The notes: generated from the letters alone by a model not told the origin. DNA of 41,421 nucleotides from Hyphomicrobiales bacterium (GCA_900470805.1 UCCA01000028.1:13021-54441), one strand, 5' to 3'; positions 1 to 8,627 are shown, numbered from the stretch's first letter. Program-made: numbers and translations.

Positions 1-36
1 GGGCAGAGGGGGGTATTCCGCCCAGTAAGTTCTCGA

Positions 37-1005
37 TTACATCGCCAGCGCCCTGGCAAACACATCCGCATCGACATTGCCACCCGACGTCACAACGATC
101 GCGGTCTCCTCCTCCAACTGCCCTCCATGAAACAGCGCCGCCGCCAGCGCCACCGCGCCGCCCGGTTCGACGACGATCTTCAGCCGCGTGAAGGCGAGCG
201 CCATGGCGCGCAAGGCTTCCTCGTCGGACACGACTATGCCTGATCCGGCGAGGCGCTGAAGAATCGGGAAGGTGATGTTGCCGGGCTGCGGGGTGATGAT
301 GGCGTCGCAGATCGAGCCGGAGAGCGAGGCGTTGCGCTCGATCCTGCCCGAGGCCAGCGAACGGGTGGTGTCGTCGAAGCCTTCCGGCTCGCAGGGGCGG
401 ACTCGGAAGCCGGGAGCGCTGGTTTCGAGTGCCAGCGCGATGCCCGAGGTCAGGCCGCCGCCGCCGCAGGGGATCAGCACTTCGGCCGACTTGACGCCTT
501 CCTCCTCGGCCTGCTCGGCGATCTCCAGTCCCGTCGTGCCCTGGCCGGCAATGACCTGAGGCTCGTCGAAGGGCTTGATCAGGGTCAGTTGGCGCTCTTC
601 CGACAGGCGTGCGCCGATGGCGTCGCGGTCCTCGTTGGCGCGATCGTAGAGCACGACTTCGGCGCCAAGAGCGCGGGTGTTTGATATCTTCAGCTTCGGC
701 GCATCCGAGGGCATGATGATGACGGAGGGGACGCCGTGCAGTTTGGCGGCAAGCGCGACGCCCTGGGCGTGGTTGCCGGAGGAGAAAGCGATGACGCCGC
801 GGGCGCGAACGGCAGGGTCGAGTGCCGACACGGCCGACCAGCCGCCGCGGAACTTGAACGAGCCGGTGTGCTGCAGGCATTCGGCCTTCACGAACAGGCG
901 GCGTCCGGCGATCTCGTCGAGGAAGGGAGAGGACAGAAGCGGGGTGCGGCGGGCGTGTCCACGCAGGCGGGCGCGGGCGGCGACGATCATTTCAATGCTG
1001 ACCAT
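37..1005 (-). CDS. Threonine/serine dehydratase, PLP-dependent (serine racemase-like)
   Basis: The 322-residue protein is a fold-type II PLP enzyme that should deaminate L-threonine or L-serine to the 2-oxo acid plus ammonia in the cytoplasm. Visible signatures are SFKFRG with the Schiff-base lysine at residue 51, SSGNHAQG near 75-82 (substrate binding), the glycine-rich phosphate loop CGGGG near 180-184, and the C-terminal TSGGN that contacts the pyridine ring. There is no ACT regulatory domain, so it fits the short catabolic/serine racemase-like branch rather than biosynthetic IlvA. It lies 70 bp downstream of an AraC-type regulator gene on the same strand and may be controlled by it (inference). 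The substrate cannot be settled from sequence. No strong Shine-Dalgarno precedes the start. Confidence 0.88.
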   Translation of the reverse strand: MVSIEMIVAARARLRGHARRTPLLSSPFLDEIAGRRLFVKAECLQHTGSFKFRGGWSAVSALDPAVRARGVIAFSSGNHAQGVALAAKLHGVPSVIIMPSDAPKLKISNTRALGAEVVLYDRANEDRDAIGARLSEERQLTLIKPFDEPQVIAGQGTTGLEIAEQAEEEGVKSAEVLIPCGGGGLTSGIALALETSAPGFRVRPCEPEGFDDTTRSLASGRIERNASLSGSICDAIITPQPGNITFPILQRLAGSGIVVSDEEALRAMALAFTRLKIVVEPGGAVALAAALFHGGQLEEETAIVVTSGGNVDADVFARALAM

Positions 1006-1075
1006 GGAAGGCTCTTTCAGATGACGATGCCGATATGCATAGGATGCCGACTATCCGTTGTGAACGGCGACTTTG

Positions 1076-2158
1076 TCATGGTGACATGAAAAGCGTTTTT
1101 CGTTCAGCCGGCCGTAGCGCAGTGACGGTTGTCTGGTTGCGGCGGCGGTATTCGGTGGGGCTGATGCCTGTCACACGCAAGAACTCGCGATTGAAATTCG
1201 ACTTGCTGATGAAGCCGCAATCGAACATCAGACGGGTCACCGGCTCGTCGCTGCCGGCCAGCATTTCGCGGGCGGCGCGGATGCGGAAATCGTTGACATA
1301 TTGCGAGACGCTGATGCCGTGCACACGGTTGACGGCGACCGAAACACGGCGTGCCGGCAGGCCGAGCTTGCGGGCGATGCGGCCGAGATTGAGTTCCGGG
1401 TCGCGATAGAGCTGGCGAGACTGCATGAGCTCATCGAGCGATTTGGCGACGGCGCCGTCTTCCTCTGTCGGTCCCGCCGCGACCACCAGATTGGGCGGTG
1501 GCGACGATGACGCGGCGGGTTCCGACGACTGGCCGCCGCTTGCAACCGCGGCCGCCGCCCCGAGCGCCAGCAGTGAGATGACATTGCCGACGGCGACCAC
1601 GGCGCCGGCATGGGCGCCGCCGGTGCGGTAGAAATCGAAGCTGATGATAATGTCGGCCGCCGTCGAGGCGAGCAGCGCGAAGCCGGTGATCAGCAGCGAG
1701 CGGTAGGAGAGCAGGGCGCCGTCAAGGCGCGAGGAGACCAGTCCGTCAGGGCCGTGGCGGGCGAGCCAGAACAGCGCGATGCCGTAGCCGGCGAAGGTGG
1801 CGGTGATGACGGCGCCGACCGGCTCACGCCAGAAGATCATCAGGATGACGACGAGCGCGGCCGGCAGCAGGTGCGGCGACAGGCGCAGCCACGACGCCGG
1901 CGTTTCCCGCGCCAGATTGGCGAAACTGACCCAGGCGAAGGCGGCGATCAGCGCGGCAAGCACCGCTTGCCCGGGAACGAGCGCGATGACGTCGTAGCCC
2001 CAGCGCAGTCCGATGAGAACGGATTGCAGCGCGTAGAGCAGCGCCAGGATCAAAAAGGGACGCTTTTCCGGTGCGAGGCCGTCGCTCTGCCTCACCATCC
2101 GGACGAGCAGGATGACGAGCAGAAGCGTAACGACGAAGGGCAGCGGCACGAAGATCAT
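1076..2158 (-). CDS. Membrane-anchored AraC-family transcriptional regulator
   Basis: The N-terminal ~220 residues contain about seven hydrophobic segments. The C-terminal ~95 residues form an AraC/XylS double helix-turn-helix (LNLGRIARKLGLPARRVSVAVN, then EPVTRLMFDCGFISKSNFNREF and GISPTEYRRR). Membrane-bound AraC proteins of this layout are common in alphaproteobacteria and probably sense a membrane or periplasmic signal. The chosen start is the ATG that begins MIFVPLPFVV (360 aa). A GTG at 2194 is an alternative: a GAGGT lies six to seven bases upstream of it, inside the stem of the large hairpin at 2201-2244. Reading upstream to 2305 is also open, but that part is arginine/serine rich and unconvincing. 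The downstream dehydratase and the divergent secreted protein are candidate targets. Confidence 0.8.
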   Translation of the reverse strand: MIFVPLPFVVTLLLVILLVRMVRQSDGLAPEKRPFLILALLYALQSVLIGLRWGYDVIALVPGQAVLAALIAAFAWVSFANLARETPASWLRLSPHLLPAALVVILMIFWREPVGAVITATFAGYGIALFWLARHGPDGLVSSRLDGALLSYRSLLITGFALLASTAADIIISFDFYRTGGAHAGAVVAVGNVISLLALGAAAAVASGGQSSEPAASSSPPPNLVVAAGPTEEDGAVAKSLDELMQSRQLYRDPELNLGRIARKLGLPARRVSVAVNRVHGISVSQYVNDFRIRAAREMLAGSDEPVTRLMFDCGFISKSNFNREFLRVTGISPTEYRRRNQTTVTALRPAERKTLFMSP

Positions 2159-2200
2159 GGGTCGGGTCCAGCAGCAGACAAGAGATATGAGCACGACAAT

Positions 2201-2244
2201 GACCTCGATCGCAATCGCGGGCGACCCGGATTGCGATCGAGGTC
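2201..2244. repeat. Long near-perfect inverted repeat in a divergent promoter region
   Basis: GACCTCGATCGCAATC (2201-2216) is repeated exactly in inverted orientation at 2229-2244. The inner bases CGGG/CCCG (2218-2221 and 2225-2228) extend the stem to 20 pairs with one bulged G and a 3-base loop. It lies between the divergent AraC-type and secreted-protein genes. It could be an operator, a cruciform or leader hairpin, or a copy of a dispersed palindromic element. No U-tract follows on either side, so it is not a standard terminator. Confidence 0.75.
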
Positions 2245-2317
2245 TCGATTTTGCGTGGCTCGAGGCACCTTGGATTGGCCGCTCGATGGGAGCGGTGTTG
2301 CACAAGGAGATGCACCC

Positions 2318-3025
2318 ATGATGATCATCATAACCATTCCACTGCTGCTGATGACGCTGGTGGCGAGCTATGCCGACGGTTGGCGGGTGGGCGAAACGCT
2401 CGATGTGTCGGCGATCAGGTCTATCGTCGTCACCGGCGATGCCAGCTCAGTCAGGATCAGCACCAATGCCGATGAGCCGTATAGGGCCGAGACGCGAGGC
2501 CGCCGCGACGGCTGGTTCAGCCGCTGGTATTCGAGCTGGTTCTTCAGCGGTTGCGAGGACCAGAGCCAGATGCGAATCGACGGGACGACGCTTTCGATCG
2601 CGGTGGCTTCGACGCGCTGGTTCGATCTTTCCGATTGCTCGCCGGAGGTGAGAGCCAACATTCCGGCCGGTGGTTCGGTCGAGATCGAACAGCAGGCCGT
2701 CATGGCGCGCTTCGACGGCGATTTCTCGAGGCTCGGGCTGTCAAGCAAGGCGGCCGATGTGACGCTTGCGGGCCATGCATCCGCAGTGAAGATCGACAGC
2801 GCGGCGCTCCGGGCGCATCTGGTCTACGATAAGCTCAACGCCGACGAGACGATCGACGTAAAGGCGCATTCGGTGGACAGCTATCTCGACTTCGGCAAGC
2901 CGGTGCCGGTCGATTATACCGTCACGGCGAATGCATCGCTGATCGACAGCGCCCGGCCGAGCGTCGCCGGCGCCAGGCCGCTGGTGACGATCAAGGCCGA
3001 GTACGCCCGCACGACAATTCGCTGA
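2318..3025 (+). CDS. Secreted hypothetical protein, adhesin-head (GIN/DUF2807)-like
   Basis: This 235-residue protein starts with a short hydrophobic export signal (MMIIITIPLLLMTLVASYADG). A beta-rich body follows with repeated short strands such as SVRISTN, ANIPAGGSVEIEQQ, VTLAGHASAVKID and TIDVKAHSVDSYLDFGK. This resembles the putative auto-transporter adhesin head domain (DUF2807), a right-handed beta-helix-like fold whose function is unknown. The start is supported by AAGGAGA about eight bases upstream of the ATG. Reading further upstream in frame is open but is an artefact of high GC. It is divergent from the AraC regulator and ends 17 bp from the convergent ggt gene. The family call is from the repeat pattern only. 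Confidence 0.7.
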   Translation: MMIIITIPLLLMTLVASYADGWRVGETLDVSAIRSIVVTGDASSVRISTNADEPYRAETRGRRDGWFSRWYSSWFFSGCEDQSQMRIDGTTLSIAVASTRWFDLSDCSPEVRANIPAGGSVEIEQQAVMARFDGDFSRLGLSSKAADVTLAGHASAVKIDSAALRAHLVYDKLNADETIDVKAHSVDSYLDFGKPVPVDYTVTANASLIDSARPSVAGARPLVTIKAEYARTTIR

Positions 3026-3042
3026 TTGGGCCGATGACGGCC

Positions 3043-4788
3043 TCAGTAGCCGCCGGCCGAGCCTTCGGTCGCGCGGCTGTCCATGGCGCCGTTGTAGCGG
3101 GCACCGCCACCCTTGGCGATGTCGGCCAGGCTGCTGCCGCCGACGAGGATGCCGGCGGCCTGGCCCCAGACCGGCGGACCGCTGCCGTCGTCCATCGTGT
3201 GGCCCATCGATATCAGGGCGCGGATGGTGTCGGGCGACAGCGCGTAGGGCTCGAAGTAGATCTTGTCGGGCTGCCACTGGTGATGGATGCGCGGCGCGTT
3301 GACCGCCTGGCTGATGTCCATGCCGAAATCGACGACATTCAGGATGGCTTCCAGCGTGATCGTGATGATGCGCGAGCCGCCGGGGCTGCCGATCACCATG
3401 AATGGCTTGCCGTCCTTGGTGACGATGGTCGGGCTCATCGACGACAGCGGTGTCTTCTTCGGGGCGATGGCGTTGGCCTCGCCCTGGACGAGACCATAGA
3501 GATTGGGCACGCCGGGTTTGGAGGTGAAGTCGTCCATCTCGTTGTTCAAGAGGATGCCGGTGCCGGGCGCCACGGCGCCGGCGCCGAAGGAGCCGTTCAG
3601 CGTGTAGGTGACGGCCACCGCGTTGCCTTCGTCGTCGATGATCGAATAGTGGGTGGTCTCGGCGCTTTCCTTGGCGCCGAGCGGCTTCAGGTTGGCTGAT
3701 GCGCCCGCCTTGTTGATGTCGATCTTGGCGCGGATCGCCTTGGCGTAGTTCTTGTCGAGCAGGGTCGAAACGGGGTTGTCGACGAAGTCGGGGTCGCCGA
3801 GGGCGGCATTGCGATCGACATAGGCGTAGCGCATGGCCTCGGTCATGAGATGCACGGTTTCGGCCGAGCCGTAGCCGAGGAAGGAGAGCGGATAGCCTTC
3901 CAGGATGTTGAGTATCTCGCAGATGATGACGCCGCCTGACGAGGGCGGGGGCGAGGAGATGATGTCGTAGCCGCGATAGCTGCATTCCACCGGCTTCAGT
4001 TCGCGTACGGCGTATTGCTCGAAGTCTTGCTTGGCAAGAATGCCGCCCTTGGCCTGGCTGGCCTTGACGATCGCGTCGGCAGGCAAGCCCTTGTAAAAGG
4101 CGTCGGTGCCCTTGTCGGCGATACTGGAAAGGACGGCCGCGAGTTCGGGCTGCATCAGTTTATCACCCGGAGAGAAGAGCTTGCCATCGGGTTTGAGGAA
4201 GATCTTCGCGGCTGCTTCGTCCTTGGCCAACCGCTTGGCGCTGTTTTCTATACTCGCGGCATCGCCCTGTTCGAGGGTGAAGCCATCCTTGGCATAGCGG
4301 ATGGCCGGAGCGAGCAGATCCTGGCGTGACTTGGTGCCGTATTTCTCGCGGGCGGTTTCGAAGCCCATGACCGAGCCCGGCACGCCGACCGCGAGATAGC
4401 CGTCGAGGCTGGCGCGCGGAACGATGTCGCCCTTGGCGTCGAGATACATGGTCTTGGTGGCAGCCGCCGGTGCGCGCTCGCGAAAATCGAGGAAAGTCGA
4501 GTTGCCATCCTTCATGCGGATGGTCATGAAGCCGCCGCCGCCGATATTGCCGGCGGTGGGATAGACAACGGCCAAGGCGTAGCCAACCGCAACGGCGGCA
4601 TCGACGGCATTGCCGCCGTTCTTCAAGACATCGACGCCGACATCCGTCGCCAGATGCTGGGCGGTGACGACCATGCCGTGCTCTGCCTCGACGGGAGCAG
4701 GTGACGCGGCAAGCGCCGGTGCGAGCGGGGTGATCGCCAGCGAGGCTGCCGCCAGAAGGGCGATGGATTTGATGTGAAGGTGGTCCAT
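3043..4788 (-). CDS. ggt: Gamma-glutamyltransferase, periplasmic
   Basis: This 581-residue N-terminal nucleophile hydrolase should cleave or transfer the gamma-glutamyl group of glutathione and related peptides in the periplasm. A signal peptide (about residues 1-28, ending APALAAS) precedes the large subunit. The autoprocessing site is TTHYSI, with the nucleophilic threonine at about residue 378. The small subunit shows LLNNEMDDF and GSPGGSRI, which contact the gamma-glutamyl moiety. The start is the ATG of MDHLHIK because GGAGGGG lies just upstream. The 20 extra upstream codons do not look like a signal peptide. The length matches the family. It may act in glutathione salvage. Confidence 0.95.
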   Translation of the reverse strand: MDHLHIKSIALLAAASLAITPLAPALAASPAPVEAEHGMVVTAQHLATDVGVDVLKNGGNAVDAAVAVGYALAVVYPTAGNIGGGGFMTIRMKDGNSTFLDFRERAPAAATKTMYLDAKGDIVPRASLDGYLAVGVPGSVMGFETAREKYGTKSRQDLLAPAIRYAKDGFTLEQGDAASIENSAKRLAKDEAAAKIFLKPDGKLFSPGDKLMQPELAAVLSSIADKGTDAFYKGLPADAIVKASQAKGGILAKQDFEQYAVRELKPVECSYRGYDIISSPPPSSGGVIICEILNILEGYPLSFLGYGSAETVHLMTEAMRYAYVDRNAALGDPDFVDNPVSTLLDKNYAKAIRAKIDINKAGASANLKPLGAKESAETTHYSIIDDEGNAVAVTYTLNGSFGAGAVAPGTGILLNNEMDDFTSKPGVPNLYGLVQGEANAIAPKKTPLSSMSPTIVTKDGKPFMVIGSPGGSRIITITLEAILNVVDFGMDISQAVNAPRIHHQWQPDKIYFEPYALSPDTIRALISMGHTMDDGSGPPVWGQAAGILVGGSSLADIAKGGGARYNGAMDSRATEGSAGGY

Positions 4789-4861
4789 GATCTTCCCCTC
4801 CAGGGATGGCGATAGGGGATGATATGGGGTCAGGCCTGCGGGTGGCAATGCGCTTGTCGCG

Positions 4862-5932
4862 CTAACCGATGCCTTGAAGGTCCGCGGGCAACGCGGATTG
4901 CGGCGTGACCGCTACCGGCGGCAGATCCATCTGCGTTGGGGTTTGCGCCAGGCGCCTTTCCGCAGAGCGGGCGGCGGCCTGAAGGTCGCGGGGCTGGCCC
5001 GATATCTTTTCCAACGCCGCGATGGCGACATCGGTGGCGAGGTAGTCGGGCTTGTGGCCAACGCCGCTGATCGTCACCAGTTCAGCGCCGCTGATATCGC
5101 GGGCTAGGCCCTGCGAGTGCAGGTGTTCCCAAACAATGTCGTCGCTATCGCCCGTTATGATCACGGTCGGTGCGGTGATGCTGGCGTAGAGATGCGATTG
5201 CGCCTTGAAATAGTCGAGCAGGCGGACGAAATCCGAGGCGTTGTTGCGGAAAGTAGCCGGGCGCAGCACCAGCGAGGGGCCGGTCTTTCTGATGTAGTCC
5301 TCGGGCAGCGGATTGGGGCGGAAGACGTTATGCGTGCCGCGTTCCAGCCGTCGAAGGCCGAGTGGGACGACGAGCGCATGGTTGAACAGCCAGCCGATCA
5401 CGGGTGCCGTTGCCACGTGGTAGTACCAGTCGACGCCGCCCGGCCACGGATGGGTCGCCGGCGCCAGGAACAGCAGGCCGAGCGTCTTTTCCGGGTGGCG
5501 AACGCCGAAAGCCGCGGCAATCGCGCCGCCGAAGGAATGGCCGACGATGATCGCCTTGTCGATGCCGCGCTTGTCCATCAACGCGGCAATCGCGTCCGCT
5601 TGGCCGGAAGGGAGCGCATTGTCAGGGCCGCCGCGCTCGGAATAGCCGTGGCCGGGTCGATCGACGAACAGCATTTCGGCGCGGCCGCTCAAAGGCTCGA
5701 AGAAGGCGCCGATCTGGTCGAGAAGATTGCCGCTGGCGCCGTGGATGAAGACGAGCGGCGGCAGGTCGGCTTTCTCGGGGCGCTCGACATGGACCGCATT
5801 CATGCGGTAGCCGCCGATATCCGTCAGCTCGCCGATATTCGGAAACGCCTGCTCGAACTGGCGGGCCTTATAGGAGGAGTAGCCGATCGCCGCGGCGACG
5901 GGGGCGAGGAGGGCGGAAACTTCGGCAAGCAT
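4862..5932 (-). CDS. Alpha/beta hydrolase with N-terminal membrane segment
   Basis: The 356-residue protein has a weakly hydrophobic N-terminus (LAPVAAAIGYSSY) that may anchor or export it, then an alpha/beta-hydrolase fold. The oxyanion strand is VFIHGASG (61-68). The nucleophile elbow is GHSFGG with Ser133, the acid is probably in ITGDSDDIVW, and the catalytic histidine is in SGVGHKPDY. A cap region with DWYYHVATAP lies in between. The proline- and arginine-rich C-terminal ~45 residues are beyond the usual fold. Substrate is unknown; esterase, lipase or epoxide hydrolase-like activity are all possible. It sits 73 bp upstream of ggt on the same strand. Confidence 0.85.
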   Translation of the reverse strand: MLAEVSALLAPVAAAIGYSSYKARQFEQAFPNIGELTDIGGYRMNAVHVERPEKADLPPLVFIHGASGNLLDQIGAFFEPLSGRAEMLFVDRPGHGYSERGGPDNALPSGQADAIAALMDKRGIDKAIIVGHSFGGAIAAAFGVRHPEKTLGLLFLAPATHPWPGGVDWYYHVATAPVIGWLFNHALVVPLGLRRLERGTHNVFRPNPLPEDYIRKTGPSLVLRPATFRNNASDFVRLLDYFKAQSHLYASITAPTVIITGDSDDIVWEHLHSQGLARDISGAELVTISGVGHKPDYLATDVAIAALEKISGQPRDLQAAARSAERRLAQTPTQMDLPPVAVTPQSALPADLQGIG

Positions 5933-6014
5933 GGTTCGACCTGCGGCAGGACATCGGTGATCTCAGGATAGATTGATCTCACCGCTTCACCGTCAAGGGG
6001 CGATCTCACAGACG

Positions 6015-6638
6015 TCAGGTACGGCTGCCGGCGAGCTTTTCGGCCAGCGTGTTCAGCTGTTCCTGGGCGTTGCGGTTGGCGGGGTAGATCTCGAGGAAGC
6101 GCTCCCATGCCTTCAGCGCCAGCTGGTCGTTGCCGCTTTCGCTGAGGATCGCGGCCATGCCAGAAAGCGCGCCGAAATGGCGGGGCTCGATGTCGAGGAC
6201 ATGCTCGATATCGGACATCGACTTGCGCATGGCGCCGTTGGCGTAGTTCAGCGTGGCGCGGCGGTTCCAGCTTTCGGCATAGCCGGGCTTCAGCGCGATT
6301 GCCTGGTCGAGGAAGTCGAGTGCCGCGGCGTTGCGCTTGTCCTGGATCGCCTTGTCGGTCCACTGCATCAAGAGATTGACGGTGGCGCTTCCCGAATCGT
6401 TCCATTCGCCGCGGATCTCGTCGGCGATGCTGTCCGCCTTGTCGGCGTCGCGCTCGCGCTTCAATTGCGCGAAGAGCTGATCTAGATGCTGCTGCTGGGA
6501 GAGGTGCGCATCCTGCTGCTCGACGATCTTTTCCTTGTCCTTCGCGGGGGAAGGCTCCTGCGCATGGGCAGGCAAGGCGGCGGAGAGCAGGGCGATGGAG
6601 AGCGGCAGTGCCGCGCAGGTCATGGCTAAAAAACGCAT
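6015..6638 (-). CDS. Periplasmic tetratricopeptide-repeat protein
   Basis: This 207-residue protein begins with a clear signal peptide (MRFLAMTCAALPLSIALLSAALPAHAQE). It continues with a charged helix and about three TPR units, for example AALDFLDQAIALKPGYAESWNRRATLNYANG, then SDIEHVLDIEPRHFGALSGMAAI, then QLALKAWERFLEIYPANRNAQEQL. TPR proteins of this kind are protein-interaction scaffolds; partner and role are unknown. An upstream ATG at 6650 would add four residues. I prefer 6638 because the signal peptide then begins with MRF, but a perfect hairpin abuts this start (see 6639-6658) and no good Shine-Dalgarno is visible. Confidence 0.85.
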   Translation of the reverse strand: MRFLAMTCAALPLSIALLSAALPAHAQEPSPAKDKEKIVEQQDAHLSQQQHLDQLFAQLKRERDADKADSIADEIRGEWNDSGSATVNLLMQWTDKAIQDKRNAAALDFLDQAIALKPGYAESWNRRATLNYANGAMRKSMSDIEHVLDIEPRHFGALSGMAAILSESGNDQLALKAWERFLEIYPANRNAQEQLNTLAEKLAGSRT

Positions 6639-6658
6639 GGCGGGCATCATAGCCCGCC
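6639..6658 (-). promoter_or_regulatory. Hairpin abutting the start codon of the TPR gene
   Basis: GGCGGGC (6639-6645) and GCCCGCC (6652-6658) form a perfect 7-bp GC stem with a 6-base loop, immediately 5' of the ATG at 6638. It contains an in-frame upstream ATG pair. It could limit ribosome access. There is no U-tract. Confidence 0.4.
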
Positions 6659-6755
6659 AACGCGAAAGATCAAAACACTTTAACGGGATGACCAGAGTGA
6701 TCCCCCGGACAGGCTCAGGCGCGAAAAACGCTGCCGAGCCATCCGGCCAGCAAAA

Positions 6756-6881
6756 TCAGCCCTGACGAGCCTTGAAGCGTGGGTTCAGCTTGTTGATGAT
6801 GTAGATGCGGCCCTTGCGGCGAACCAGGCGATTGTCACGGTGACGAGCCTTGAGCGACTTGAGCGAATTCTTGATCTTCAT
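6756..6881 (-). CDS. rpmJ: 50S ribosomal protein L36, cysteine-free type
   Basis: The 41-residue product [22 protein letters not shown]... is ribosomal protein L36 of the large subunit. It lacks the four zinc ligands of the C+ form and matches the 41-residue C- form usual in many alphaproteobacteria. The reading frame continues open upstream for 42 codons, but the ATG at 6881 gives the canonical N-terminus. A strong sigma70-type promoter lies about 100 bp upstream, and a hairpin lies in the leader. It is followed by the unrelated TPR gene about 100 bp further on. Confidence 0.97.
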
Positions 6882-6939
6882 TGTTTTGATCCGCGATGTT
6901 GGGGGGAATTCACATTCGCCCGTATCTATTACATTCAAA

Positions 6940-6958
6940 AGCGCGCTCAAGGCGCGCT
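6940..6958 (-). promoter_or_regulatory. Leader hairpin upstream of rpmJ
   Basis: On the minus strand AGCGCGC-CTTGA-GCGCGCT forms a perfect 7-bp stem followed by TTT, between the promoter at 6975-7003 and the rpmJ start. It resembles a weak intrinsic terminator, so attenuation or autogenous control of L36 is possible. The U-tract is short. Confidence 0.45.
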
Positions 6959-6974
6959 CTTCAGGTTGGGCGTG

Positions 6975-7003
6975 CAGATAACCCGGCCACTTGTCTGTGT
7001 CAA
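6975..7003 (-). promoter_or_regulatory. Sigma70-type promoter for rpmJ
   Basis: Read on the minus strand, TTGACA (7003-6998), a 17-bp spacer and TATCTG (6980-6975) form a consensus-like housekeeping promoter. It lies between the purK stop and rpmJ and points at rpmJ. Predicted transcription start is near 6968, giving a leader of about 85-90 nt. Confidence 0.75.
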
Positions 7004-7058
7004 CCACGTGAAGGTGTTTTTCCCGTGGCGGAACCCGGTTTTGTCAGGGGAAAAGCCC

Positions 7059-8120
7059 TTATTTCCCCGCGAGTGTCGTGACGTGGCCCATCTTGCGGCC
7101 GGGTCTCGATTCCGTCTTTCCATAGAGGTGGACGAGGGTATCGCGGCGCTTCAGCCAGTCGGGAAGAGCAAGGATGTCGTCACCGATCAGGTTCTGCATC
7201 ACGCAATCGGAATGGCGGTCGGCATTGCCGAGCGGCAGGCCTGCCACGGCGCGGATATGCTGCTCGAACTGCGAGATCACGCAGGCCGCTTCCGTCCAGT
7301 GGCCGGAATTGTGGACGCGCGGCGCCATCTCGTTGGCGATCAGGCTACCATCGGCGAGCACGAAGAACTCGATGCCGATGACGCCGACATAGCCGAGCGT
7401 GGAGAGGATCTGTTCGGCGGCCTTGCGGGCCGCGGCGGCCGTGGCATCGGTGATGCTGGCCGGAACGGTCGAGGTATGGAGAATGCCGTTGCGGTGGACG
7501 TTCTCGGCCGGATCGTAGCAGGCGACCGTGCCATCGGTGGCGCGGGCGGCGATGATCGAGATCTCGCGTTCGAAGGCGACGAAACTTTCGAGGATCAGCG
7601 GCACGCCGCCGAGTTCGGCATAGGCGCCTTCGGCGCTGTCAGCAGACGAGCGGAAGACCTTCTGGCCCTTGCCGTCATAGCCGAGGCGGCGGGTCTTCAG
7701 CACGCCCTGTCCGCCGAAGTCCTTCAGCGCGGCGTCGAGGTCGGCCTGGCTGTCGATGGTGTGGAACTTCGCCGTCGGAATGCCGCACTCATTGATGAAG
7801 CGCTTCTCGACCAGGCGATCCTGCGCGGCTTCCAGCGCTTTCGGCGGCGGGTAGACCGGGACGGTGAGGGCGAGCGCCTGGGCCGCGGAGACGGGGACGT
7901 TTTCGAATTCGTAGGTGACGACATCGCAGCGCGTCGCCAGGTCTTCGAGCGCCGTCGGGTCGTCATAGGCCGCGACGATCTGTTCGTTGGCCACCTGGGC
8001 GGCAGGGCAATCGGCTTGCGGCTCAAGGATGATTGTGCGGTAGTTCAGGCGTGCGGCAGCCATGGCCAGCATGCGGCCGAGCTGGCCGCCGCCGATGATG
8101 CCGATCGTTGTCATGCTCAT
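7059..8120 (-). CDS. purK: N5-carboxyaminoimidazole ribonucleotide synthase
   Basis: PurK uses ATP and bicarbonate to convert AIR to N5-CAIR in de novo purine synthesis. The 353-residue protein starts TTIGIIGGGQLGRMLAMAA, a Rossmann-like N-terminus. It has the ATP-grasp core (GQGVLKTRRLGYDGKGQ; LILESFVAFEREISIIAAR; GVIGIEFFVLADGSLIANEMAPRVHNSGHWT). The start is the ATG at 8120, overlapping the purE stop as ATGA, so the two are translationally coupled. A second ATG two codons later is also possible. The upstream 17 codons in frame lie inside purE and are not used. Confidence 0.96.
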   Translation of the reverse strand: MSMTTIGIIGGGQLGRMLAMAAARLNYRTIILEPQADCPAAQVANEQIVAAYDDPTALEDLATRCDVVTYEFENVPVSAAQALALTVPVYPPPKALEAAQDRLVEKRFINECGIPTAKFHTIDSQADLDAALKDFGGQGVLKTRRLGYDGKGQKVFRSSADSAEGAYAELGGVPLILESFVAFEREISIIAARATDGTVACYDPAENVHRNGILHTSTVPASITDATAAAARKAAEQILSTLGYVGVIGIEFFVLADGSLIANEMAPRVHNSGHWTEAACVISQFEQHIRAVAGLPLGNADRHSDCVMQNLIGDDILALPDWLKRRDTLVHLYGKTESRPGRKMGHVTTLAGK

Positions 8121-8617
8121 AGGTCGTCCATCGGATACTCGGCGATCGCCGCGCTCTGGCGTTCGCGCCATTCGTCAAGCCGGTCGGCGATGTCCTCGTC
8201 GGAGAGTGCCAGAACGGCGGCGGCCAGCAATGCTGCGTTGATGGCGCCGGCCTTGCCGATCGCCAAAGTGCCGACGGGAATGCCGCCGGGCATCTGGACG
8301 ATGGAGAGAAGGCTGTCCTGGCCGGACATGGCTTTCGACTGGACGGGCACGCCGAAGACGGGAAGAGGTGTCATAGAGGCGGTCATACCGGGCAGGTGAG
8401 CGGCACCGCCGGCGCCGGCGATGATGACCTTGAAGCCCTCCGCCTTGGCGCCCTTGGCGAAATTCACCATGCGATCGGGCGTGCGGTGTGCTGATATGAT
8501 CCTCGCGTCATAGGTGATCTCGAGCGCCTCCAGCGTGTCGGCGGCGTTCTTCATGGTCTCCCAATCGGACTGGCTTCCCATGATGATGGCAACGGGTGGT
8601 CTGTCTGTCATCGTCAC
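8117..8617 (-). CDS. purE: N5-carboxyaminoimidazole ribonucleotide mutase
   Basis: PurE rearranges N5-CAIR to CAIR, the step after PurK. The 166-residue class I enzyme shows IIMGSQSDWETM near the N-terminus (substrate phosphate binding), ISAHRTPDRM with the catalytic histidine, and IAGAGGAAHLPGM, all diagnostic. The start is drawn at a GTG with GAGGG seven bases upstream; an ATG two codons later is an alternative. It overlaps purK by 4 bp and lies 11 bp upstream-adjacent to the end of a DUF465 gene on the same strand, so the three may be cotranscribed. Confidence 0.96.
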   Translation of the reverse strand: MTMTDRPPVAIIMGSQSDWETMKNAADTLEALEITYDARIISAHRTPDRMVNFAKGAKAEGFKVIIAGAGGAAHLPGMTASMTPLPVFGVPVQSKAMSGQDSLLSIVQMPGGIPVGTLAIGKAGAINAALLAAAVLALSDEDIADRLDEWRERQSAAIAEYPMDDL

Positions 8618-8627
8618 GACACGTCCC

